Part shown: piece by piece, positions 5,958 to 10,678 of the stretch
How positions within the stretch are numbered: position 1 is the stretch's first letter
Layout: each line of letters begins with the position of its first letter
NCBI GenBank assembly: GCA_029858755.1
Contig: JAOUEK010000026.1
Span: 1 to 10,678 of the forward strand
From: Thermoleophilia bacterium
Lineage (GTDB): Bacteria > Actinomycetota > Thermoleophilia > Gaiellales > Gaiellaceae
Reading direction: 5' to 3'
DNA length: 10,678 bases
The notes under the pieces: generated by a model
The model's database searches: none
What the model was told of the DNA's origin: nothing
Seen by the model: the letters and a program-made list of their open reading frames with translations, nothing else
Made by a program: the position numbers and the translations under genes

Positions 5958-7115
5958 ATGGCGAAGATCGAGCCGATCGTCTACGGCGACCGACGGGTCT
6001 ATCCCGTGGCCGCGTTCAACCACGGCCTTGCGGGGTACATCGCCCGGCTGCCGACGGTGTGGGTCGAGGGCGAGGTGACCGAGCTGCGCCGCGCCGACAC
6101 GTGGGCGAACGTCTTCCTGACGCTCAAGGACGCCCGCAGCGGCGCCTGCCTGCCGGTGACGATTCCGCGCGCGCGCTTCGACGCGCTCGAGCTCGGGCTC
6201 GTCGACGGCGAGCGCGTCCACGTGGAGGGGCGGCCGGAGCTGTTCGAGGCGCGCGGATCACTCTCCTTCCGGGCGCGGACGATCGAGCGCTTCGGCGAGG
6301 GCGAGCACGCGGCGGCCCTCGCCCGCCTGCGCCGCGTGCTGGAGGCGGAGGGCCTCTTCGCGCCCGCGCGGAAGCGCAGGCTTCCGCGGTTCCCGCGCGC
6401 CGTGGGCCTGCTCACCGGCACCGACGCAGCCGCGCGCGGCGACCTCGTGACGGCGATCTCGACGCGGTACCCACCCGCCTGGCTCGTCGTCCACGAGACG
6501 CGGGTCCAGGGCCGTGGCGCGGCACGGAGGATCGTCGAGGGGCTACGGCTGCTCGCGGAGCACCCGGCCGTCGACGTCGTGGTCGTGGCCCGCGGCGGGG
6601 GTGGCTTCGAGGACCTGCTGCCGTTCAGCGAGGAAGCGGTCGTCCGGGCCGTCGCGAGCTGCCCCGTCCCCGTGGTGTCGGCCGTCGGGCACGAGCAGGA
6701 CGAGCCGCTCTGCGACCTCGCGGCCGACGTGCGCGCCTCGACGCCGACGGCGGCCGCTCGACTCGTCGTGCCCGACCTCGACGAGCTCCTCTCGGGCCTC
6801 GGTCAGTCGCGACGGCGCCTCGCCGCCGGCACGCGCCAGGCGCTCGCCCGCGACCGGGGGCGGCTCGAGCGGACAGGGGAGCGCCTGCGTGCAGCCCCGC
6901 GACTCCTGCTGGAGCGCCGCCGCGCGACGCTGCTCGCCACGGGTGGGCGCCTGCGCACGCTCTCGCCCGTCGCCACGCTCGGCCGCGGCTACGCGATCGT
7001 CCGCTCGGGTGGGGCGATCGTCCGCGAGGCCGCGTCGCTGTCCCCCGGAGACGGGGTCGCGGTCGAGCTGGCGGCCGGCAGCTTCGACGCGCGAGTGGAC
7101 GAGGTGCGCCCGTGA
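5958..7115 (+). CDS. xseA: Exodeoxyribonuclease VII large subunit
   Basis: A 385-residue catalytic subunit of exonuclease VII, which degrades single-stranded DNA from both ends in repair. The N-terminal OB-fold (about 12-110) carries VWVEGEVTELRRADTWANVFLTLKD (34-58). The nuclease core has GLLTGTDAAARGDLV (150-164), VVARGGGGFEDLLPFSEEAVVRA (209-231), VSAVGHEQDEPLCDLAADVRASTPTAAA (240-267) and the C-terminal LSPVATLGRGYAIV (335-348). Residues corresponding to those reported as essential in the E. coli enzyme appear kept: D162, R212, H245 and D248. The usual SPTGAA is replaced by GTDAAA and the usual GHETD by GHEQD. It is shorter than the 440-456 residues of many homologues, the loss being in the coiled-coil region after 270. 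Its stop overlaps the xseB start (GTGA), giving coupled translation of the two subunits. Confidence 0.95.
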   Translation: MAKIEPIVYGDRRVYPVAAFNHGLAGYIARLPTVWVEGEVTELRRADTWANVFLTLKDARSGACLPVTIPRARFDALELGLVDGERVHVEGRPELFEARGSLSFRARTIERFGEGEHAAALARLRRVLEAEGLFAPARKRRLPRFPRAVGLLTGTDAAARGDLVTAISTRYPPAWLVVHETRVQGRGAARRIVEGLRLLAEHPAVDVVVVARGGGGFEDLLPFSEEAVVRAVASCPVPVVSAVGHEQDEPLCDLAADVRASTPTAAARLVVPDLDELLSGLGQSRRRLAAGTRQALARDRGRLERTGERLRAAPRLLLERRRATLLATGGRLRTLSPVATLGRGYAIVRSGGAIVREAASLSPGDGVAVELAAGSFDARVDEVRP

Positions 7116-7327
7116 GCGACGAGCCTCGCTTCGAGGAGGCCCACGCGCAGCTGGACGCGATCGTGGCGCGCCTGGAGTCCGGCGACGTCCCCCTCGACGA
7201 GGCGCTCGACCTGTGGCGCCGGGGCGAGGAGCTGTACCGGCTCTGCGTAGAGCTGCTGACCGCCGCGGAGGGCCGCGTCGAGGAGCTCGAGACCGGACCG
7301 GATGACAACCGGCCCGGGACCCTGTAG
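7112..7327 (+). CDS. xseB: Exodeoxyribonuclease VII small subunit
   Basis: A 71-residue subunit, a usual length for XseB. RFEEAHAQLDAIVARLESGD (6-25) and PLDEALDLWRRGEELYRLC (27-45) reproduce the family pattern 'FEeal.eLe.IV..LE.g.l.LeeaL..ferG..l...c', a two-helix hairpin that binds the coiled-coil arm of XseA. The start is GTG 7112, overlapping the xseA stop by 4 bases. The C-terminal tail (61-71, TGPDDNRPGTL) is polar. The DNA of this tail also contains the -35 and part of the -10 region of the promoter assigned to the next gene. Confidence 0.93.
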   Translation: MSDEPRFEEAHAQLDAIVARLESGDVPLDEALDLWRRGEELYRLCVELLTAAEGRVEELETGPDDNRPGTL

Positions 7328-7330
7328 AAA
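7302..7330 (+). promoter_or_regulatory. Sigma-70-like promoter of the block starting at 7339
   Basis: ATGACA at 7302-7307 (5 of 6 with TTGACA), 17 bases, then TAGAAA at 7325-7330 (4 of 6 with TATAAT), preceded by TG. This is the best promoter match I found in the window. Transcription would begin at about 7336-7338, one to three bases before ATG 7339, which has no Shine-Dalgarno sequence. It lies in the 3' end of xseB. Confidence 0.55.
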
Positions 7331-7338
7331 TCGCCTGC

Positions 7339-7752
7339 ATGGCGAAGCCCTCCGCCGACCTGATCCGCGGCATCCCGCTGTTCTCCGACCTCAGCGAGTC
7401 GGACGCGGAGCAGCTCGCGTCCGACTTCGTGGAGCGGAAGTTCGCGGCCGGCCAGGCGATCGCCACCGAAGGCGAGGGTGGGCTCAACTTCTTCGTCGTC
7501 GACTCGGGCGAGGCCACGGTCTCGGTGGGCGGCAGGGAGGTGGCGAAGCTCACCGCGGGCGACCCGTTCGGAGAGATCGCGCTCGTGGACAAGTCGGCGC
7601 GGAGCGCCACCGTGACGGCCGACACCGACATGCGTGTGTGGGGGCTGCCGATCTGGAGCTTCCGCCCGTTCGTCGAGACCCGGCCGGTGGTGCTCTGGAA
7701 GCTGCTCGAGATCCTCGCCGACCGGCTCCGGACGGCGCAGGCCCGCGGCTAG
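7339..7752 (+). CDS. Stand-alone cyclic nucleotide-binding domain protein
   Basis: A 137-residue cytoplasmic protein that is essentially one CRP/Fnr-type cNMP-binding domain. An N-terminal helix and IPLFSDLSESDAEQLAS (12-28) lead into the beta-roll (31-104). The phosphate-binding cassette GDPFGEIALVDKSARSATV (74-92) is intact, with E79 and R88 at the positions that contact the ribose and phosphate of cAMP in known proteins, so ligand binding is credible. A helix at 110-134 closes the domain, and no helix-turn-helix or catalytic domain follows, unlike CRP. It may act by binding a partner protein, perhaps one encoded downstream. It lies 11 bases after xseB with its own likely promoter and 19 bases before the sigma factor gene, so it is probably the first gene of that operon. 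Alternatively it is an orphan cNMP sensor unrelated to the sigma factor. Confidence 0.9.
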   Translation: MAKPSADLIRGIPLFSDLSESDAEQLASDFVERKFAAGQAIATEGEGGLNFFVVDSGEATVSVGGREVAKLTAGDPFGEIALVDKSARSATVTADTDMRVWGLPIWSFRPFVETRPVVLWKLLEILADRLRTAQARG

Positions 7753-7771
7753 CGGCGCGACGCCACACGGC

Positions 7772-8332
7772 ATGGCGGTAACGCCCGACGCCGAGCTCGT
7801 CGCCCGCTGTCGCGAGGGCGACGCGGAGGCGTGGCACGAGCTCGTCGACCGGTTCTCTCGTTACGTCTTCGCCATCGTCGGCCAGGGGTACGGCCTTCGC
7901 GGCGATGACGCGGAGGACGTGTTCCAGGAGGTCTTCTCCCGGGTCTTCGAGCGCCTCGACACCCTCCGCTCCGACGATGCCGTCCGCCCGTGGATCGCGC
8001 AGCTCGCTCGGCGCTGCGCGGTCGACCGGCTGCGGTCCGCCAGCCGGGAGCTCCCGGTCGAGGACGTGCCCGAGGAGCGGTACGAGGAGACGATCGCCCT
8101 CCTCGACGAGGCCATGGCGGTGCGCGAGGCGCTGGCCGAGCTCACGCCCGAGTGCGCCGAGATCCTCGACCGCTTCTTCGCGCGCGACGAGAGCTACCGC
8201 ACGATCGGCGAGGCGCTCGACCTTCCCGCCGGCACGATCGCCAGCCGCATCTCCCGGTGCCTGGCGAAGCTCCGCGAGCGCCTGGAGGGAAGAAATCGCT
8301 CCTCCGACCCGTCCAGTGTGCGGGTGACGTGA
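7772..8332 (+). CDS. ECF-like sigma-70 family RNA polymerase sigma factor
   Basis: A 186-residue regulator that would direct RNA polymerase to a specific promoter set. Region 2 spans about 6-88 (AELVARCREGDAEAWHELVDRF, DDAEDVFQEVFSRVFERLDTL, VRPWIAQLARRCAVDRLRS). A 30-residue acidic linker follows (89-117). Region 4 spans about 118-171, with LAELTPECAEILDRFFARDE, SYRTIGEALDLPAGTIASRI and SRCLAKLRERL giving the helix-turn-helix. Region 3 and region 1.1 are absent, as in ECF factors. The C-terminal 15 residues are polar. ATG 7772 is 19 bases after the cNMP-binding gene and has no clear ribosome binding site. The stop TGA shares its A with the ATG of the 83-residue gene. No recognisable anti-sigma factor (zinc-binding HxxxCxxC or single-pass membrane protein) is next to it, which leaves its control open. 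Confidence 0.92.
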   Translation: MAVTPDAELVARCREGDAEAWHELVDRFSRYVFAIVGQGYGLRGDDAEDVFQEVFSRVFERLDTLRSDDAVRPWIAQLARRCAVDRLRSASRELPVEDVPEERYEETIALLDEAMAVREALAELTPECAEILDRFFARDESYRTIGEALDLPAGTIASRISRCLAKLRERLEGRNRSSDPSSVRVT

Positions 8333-8583
8333 TGACGAGATACGACGAGGAGAGAATCGCCGGGCTGCTGCGAGCGCTGCCTGCCGTGCCCCAGGGATGG
8401 GTGCAGGCGGCGCAGGAGCTGCCGCTGGCCCGGTACGAGCTCGACTCGATCGTGGAGCGCGCAGCACGCGACGCGGCCTTTCGGGACGCCCTCCTGGCGG
8501 ACCTCGAGGCTGCGCTGCGCGCCGAAGGCGTCGAGCCATCGACGCCCGTCGTCGCCCACCTGCGCAGGCGTCTGGAGCAGTGA
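8332..8583 (+). CDS. 83-residue protein with NHLP-leader-like C-terminal half
   Basis: I do not recognise an established family. The N-terminal half has IAGLLRALPAVPQGWVQAAQ (9-28) and ELPLARYELDSIVERA (29-44). The second half, RAARDAAFRDALLADLEAAL followed by RAEGVEPSTP (43-72), resembles the nitrile hydratase alpha and NHLP leader pattern 'rA..DpaFr..LladP.aAl...G...P', with leucine in place of the usual proline. There is no Gly-Gly cleavage site, cysteine, signal peptide or membrane segment, so it does not look like a finished peptide precursor. It occupies the place where ECF sigma factors usually have their anti-sigma gene, its ATG overlapping the sigma stop and its own stop overlapping the next GTG. 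It may be a small soluble sigma regulator or an adaptor; both are inference. Clean frame use between two coupled genes supports it being real. Confidence 0.8.
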   Translation: MTRYDEERIAGLLRALPAVPQGWVQAAQELPLARYELDSIVERAARDAAFRDALLADLEAALRAEGVEPSTPVVAHLRRRLEQ

Positions 8584-9185
8584 CCCGTCCCTCGACCGCC
8601 GGGACCGCAGTCCCGTCCGAGCAGCAAACTCTCGCCGCACTGCTCGACGCGCTCGAGGCGCCTGCGCCCTCCCCCTGCGGTGGCTCCGCCGCCGCGGTGG
8701 GAGCGGCGATGGGGGCTGCGCTCGTGGCGCTCGTGGCACGCTCGTCGCCCACGTGGGAGGAGGCCGGCGGCGTCGCGGCCCAGGCGTCGGCGCTGCGGGC
8801 GAGGCTCACCGAGCTGGCGGACGAGGACGTGCGCGCCTTCGGCGCCGCGCTCGAGGCGATGGCCGTCGCACGCGGGTCCGGCGGCGCCCGCGACCACCTG
8901 GTCGGCGTGGCGCTGGAGCACGCGGCAGAGGTCCCGCTCGCGATCGCTGCGGCGGCGGCCGACGTCGCCGAGCTCGCCGCGCTGGCTGCGACCGAGGGCA
9001 AGGCCTCGGTTCGCGCCGACGCCGTCGCCGGCGCGCTGCTCGCGGAGGCGGCGGCGGTCGCCGCGGCGCACCTCGTCGAGGTCAACCTGGCGATGCTGCC
9101 CGACGACGAGCGCGTGCTGGTGGCCGCCGCTCACGTGGAGGCAGCTGGTCGCGCGCGGGAGCGGGCGCTCGGCGGCGGATCGTGA
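8580..9185 (+). CDS. Cyclodeaminase/cyclohydrolase family protein (FTCD C-terminal type)
   Basis: A 201-residue, mostly helical protein of the family that includes the cyclodeaminase domain of formiminotransferase-cyclodeaminase and the methenyl-tetrahydrofolate cyclohydrolase FchA. The signature is LAALLDALEAPAPSPCGGSAAA (18-39), against the usual 'PtPGGGsaAA', followed by GAAMGAALVALVAR (41-54). DEDVRAFGAALEAM (81-94) matches the 'D..aFd.v..A' helix and ADAVAGALLAEAAAVAAAHLVEVNLAML (146-173) matches 'sDa..ga.la.aa..ga..nv..Nl'. The length fits the family (about 180-210). If active it would act on a one-carbon folate, but the first glycine of GGG is cysteine here, so activity is uncertain. 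The start GTG 8580 and the stop both overlap neighbouring genes by 4 bases. No other folate or histidine gene is nearby, and its place inside a regulatory block is unexpected. Confidence 0.85.
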   Translation: MTRPSTAGTAVPSEQQTLAALLDALEAPAPSPCGGSAAAVGAAMGAALVALVARSSPTWEEAGGVAAQASALRARLTELADEDVRAFGAALEAMAVARGSGGARDHLVGVALEHAAEVPLAIAAAAADVAELAALAATEGKASVRADAVAGALLAEAAAVAAAHLVEVNLAMLPDDERVLVAAAHVEAAGRARERALGGGS

Positions 9186-10009
9186 CCGAGCGGCTGCTGC
9201 CCGCGTGGAGCCTGCGCGCGGAGGAGGTCGACGGGATCGAGCCCGCGCCGGTCTGGAGCGACCGCGTCACACGCGAGTGGGCACTCGGCGGATCGACCGG
9301 CGAGGGCGTGGACGTCTGCATCCTCGACAGCGGCGTCGACGGCGACCACCCGCTGGTGGGCGGGCTCTCGAGTGCCGTTGCGGTGGAGCCACCGGAGGAG
9401 GAGGGAGCCGAGCCGCGGATCGTCCCCGACGAGCTCGGCGACGTCTGCGGCCACGGGACGGCCTGTGCCGGCATCGTTCGCAGCCTCGCGCCGGACTGCC
9501 GCCTGCACTCCGTGAGGGTGCTCGGCGCGGGCAACGCGGGCTCGGGCGACCTCATCCTCACCGGTCTGCGGCACGCGATCGAGCAGGGTCACCGGGTCGT
9601 CAACCTCAGCCTCTCCACCACGAAGCGCCGCTTCGCGGAGCTGCTGCACGACCTGGCCGACGCGGCGTACTTCAAGCGCACCGTGCTCGTCGCCTCGGCG
9701 CACAACATGCCGGTGGAGAGCTACCCGTGGCGGTTCGCCTCGGTGATCTCCGTCGGCAGCCACGAGGGCGAAGACTCGCTCGCGTGGTACGCGAACCCCG
9801 ATCCGCCGGTCGAGTTCTTCGCCCGCGGGGTCGAGCTCGACGTCGCCTGGACGGGCGGCGGCACGCTGCGCTGCACCGGCAACAGCTTCGCGGCGCCGCA
9901 CATCGCCGGCATCGCCGCGCTCGTGCTGGCGCGCCATCCCGAGCTGACCCCGTTCCAGCTCAAGAGCGTCCTCTACCTGACGGCCACGAACGCGGGAGGC
10001 ACCACATGA
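9182..10009 (+). CDS. Compact cytoplasmic subtilisin-like serine protease (S8 family)
   Basis: A 275-residue protease with a full catalytic triad: Asp49 in VDVCILDSGVDGDHP (43-57), His91 in GHGTACAGIV (90-99) and Ser235 in GNSFAAPHIAGIAALVLA (233-250). Asn175 in VLVASAHN (168-175) is the likely oxyanion-hole residue. The usual GTS before the nucleophile is GNS. There is no signal peptide, no inhibitory propeptide (only about 40 residues precede the domain) and no C-terminal extension, so it should be intracellular and made without the usual self-processing step. An acidic loop (EPPEEEGAEP, 69-78) sits between the Asp and His motifs. The start GTG 9182 overlaps the upstream stop, and the stop overlaps the ATG of the GAF gene. 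An upstream start in this frame would give arginine/glycine-rich noise, so I reject it. The substrate is unknown; coupled neighbours are candidates. Confidence 0.93.
   Translation: MTERLLPAWSLRAEEVDGIEPAPVWSDRVTREWALGGSTGEGVDVCILDSGVDGDHPLVGGLSSAVAVEPPEEEGAEPRIVPDELGDVCGHGTACAGIVRSLAPDCRLHSVRVLGAGNAGSGDLILTGLRHAIEQGHRVVNLSLSTTKRRFAELLHDLADAAYFKRTVLVASAHNMPVESYPWRFASVISVGSHEGEDSLAWYANPDPPVEFFARGVELDVAWTGGGTLRCTGNSFAAPHIAGIAALVLARHPELTPFQLKSVLYLTATNAGGTT
9994..9999 (+). promoter_or_regulatory. Ribosome binding site of the GAF gene
   Basis: GGGAGG ends 6 bases before ATG 10006, inside the end of the protease gene. It is the best-placed Shine-Dalgarno in the block, so the GAF protein can be initiated independently as well as by coupling. 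Confidence 0.65.
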
Positions 10010-10650
10010 CCGAGAGCGCGTACCGGGCCGTGGCGGCGGCCGGCATGCTGGCGACCGAGGAGTCTCACCGCCGGCTGCTGCAGTCGATCGTCGGCGTGGC
10101 CCGCGCCATCTTCAAGGCAAAGGCGGCGTCAGTGTTCCTGTTCGACGAGGACGCGGACGAGCTGGTGTTCGAGGCGGTGTCCGGCGAGGGCGAGGGCGAC
10201 CTGGTGGGGATGCGAATGCCGTCGAGCACGGGCATCGCCGGCTGGGTGCTCGTCACCCGGCAGCCGCTCGTCGTCGACGACCTGAGCGCGGACCCGCGCC
10301 ATGCACGCCAGGCGGCCGAGGCGACCGGCTACGTCCCGAACGCGCTCGTGGCGGTGCCCTTGCTCACCGACGAGCGCGCGATCGGCGTGCTCAACGTGCT
10401 CGACCGCGCCGAGGTCGACCGGCCGTTCTCGCTGGCGGAGATGGAGCTGCTCACGCTGTTCGCCGACCAGGCGGCGATCGGCCTCGACCTCCTGCGTGCC
10501 GGACGCAAGGCGCGCTCCGTGGCCGAGGGCGGCGACGACGAGCGCGCCGCCGTGGTCGCCCGGCTCGCGGAGCTGCTCGGCGAGGACGACGACGGCGCCG
10601 GGCTGCGCCTGCTGGAAGCGCTCGAGCGCGTGCTCCGCGGGCGGGGCTAG
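10006..10650 (+). CDS. GAF-domain protein
   Basis: A 214-residue soluble protein built around one GAF domain (about 22-163). Visible elements are the helix LLQSIVGVARAIFKAKAASVFLFDEDADELVFEAVSG (24-60), STGIAGWVLVTRQPLVVDDLSADPRH (74-99), ALVAVPLLTDERAIGVLNVLDR (113-134) and FSLAEMELLTLFADQAAIGLD (141-161). GAF domains bind small ligands (cyclic nucleotides, haem, tetrapyrroles) or mediate dimer contacts. No chromophore-type cysteine is present; the protein appears to lack cysteine altogether. A polar helical tail (165-214) ends in LRLLEALERVLRGRG. No kinase, GGDEF, phosphatase or DNA-binding domain is attached, so the output must come through a partner. The ATG overlaps the protease stop (ATGA). 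It is the last gene of the coupled set visible here, and the window ends 28 bases later. Confidence 0.92.
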   Translation: MTESAYRAVAAAGMLATEESHRRLLQSIVGVARAIFKAKAASVFLFDEDADELVFEAVSGEGEGDLVGMRMPSSTGIAGWVLVTRQPLVVDDLSADPRHARQAAEATGYVPNALVAVPLLTDERAIGVLNVLDRAEVDRPFSLAEMELLTLFADQAAIGLDLLRAGRKARSVAEGGDDERAAVVARLAELLGEDDDGAGLRLLEALERVLRGRG

Positions 10651-10651
10651 A

Positions 10652-10668
10652 CGGGCTCGACACGCCCG
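10652..10668 (+). terminator. Weak hairpin after the last gene
   Basis: CGGGC, seven bases and GCCCG form a 5-pair GC stem directly after the GAF gene stop. There is no following T tract, so intrinsic termination is doubtful; the position at an apparent operon end is the main support. Confidence 0.25.
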
Positions 10669-10678
10669 GGACGCGCGA

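Noticed and set aside
8332..8583. Calling the 83-residue protein a RiPP precursor
   Set aside because: No leader cleavage motif, core-like C terminus or modification enzyme is present; the NHLP resemblance is kept only as an observation.
7550..9085. Long minus-strand frame opposite the cNMP-binding, sigma and cyclodeaminase-like genes
   Set aside because: Low-complexity alanine/serine/arginine sequence produced by GC-rich codons read backwards; the plus strand has clear family motifs throughout.
8680..10650. Plus-strand frame open from 8680 through to the GAF gene, suggesting a fusion
   Set aside because: Before ATG 10006 it is arginine-rich noise overlapping the real cyclodeaminase-like and protease frames; the GAF protein starts at 10006 behind a good ribosome binding site.
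1..10678. tRNA, rRNA, CRISPR arrays, insertion sequences, phage genes and tandem repeats
   Set aside because: None was found by reading both strands; gaps between genes are all under 130 bases and contain no such structure.

Overview
The window is very GC-rich: third codon positions are almost all G or C, GTG starts are frequent, and genes often overlap by 4 bases. This is the style of a high-GC actinobacterium (Actinomycetota). The gene content and small-protein families suggest a deep lineage such as Thermoleophilia (Gaiella/Solirubrobacter relatives), but that placement is an inference from style, not from a marker gene. I count fifteen protein genes with almost no free space. I see no RNA genes, insertion sequences, CRISPR arrays or phage genes.

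Layout. (A) 16-2310, plus strand: a COG2403-type P-loop protein (cyclic 2,3-diphosphoglycerate synthetase-like) followed after 6 bases by ornithine carbamoyltransferase (argF). (B) 2297-3154, minus strand: two unrecognised small genes in one operon, the second overlapping the end of argF tail to tail by 14 bases. (C) 3174-4582, plus strand: a UbiE/MenG-type methyltransferase overlapping a multi-pass UbiA-like membrane protein, plausibly quinone or isoprenoid metabolism. It diverges from block B across only 19 bases. (D) 4627-5544: a membrane-anchored long coiled-coil protein. (E) 5673-5894: a 73-residue helical protein behind a 128-base intergenic stretch that holds a perfect 6+6 palindrome. 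(F) 5958-7327: xseA and xseB, the two subunits of exonuclease VII. (G) 7339-10650: six tightly packed genes encoding a lone cyclic-nucleotide-binding domain, an ECF-like sigma factor, an 83-residue protein of unknown role, a cyclodeaminase/cyclohydrolase-family protein, a cytoplasmic subtilisin-like protease and a GAF-domain protein.

Block G is the most interesting part. From the sigma factor onward every gene overlaps the next by 4 bases or less (ATG on TGA, or GTGA/ATGA), so five proteins are probably translated together. Two small-molecule sensor domains flank a sigma factor with no recognisable zinc-finger anti-sigma partner. Where such a partner would normally lie there is an 83-residue protein whose second half resembles nitrile-hydratase-like (NHLP) leader sequences, and two genes later comes a compact protease without signal or propeptide. 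A regulatory cassette in which the protease acts on the small protein or another partner is a testable inference, not a demonstrated function. A good sigma-70-like promoter (ATGACA, 17 bases, TAGAAA) lies just before the block.

Several starts in the window sit 6 to 8 bases after a -10-like hexamer and lack a good ribosome binding site, suggesting leaderless transcripts.
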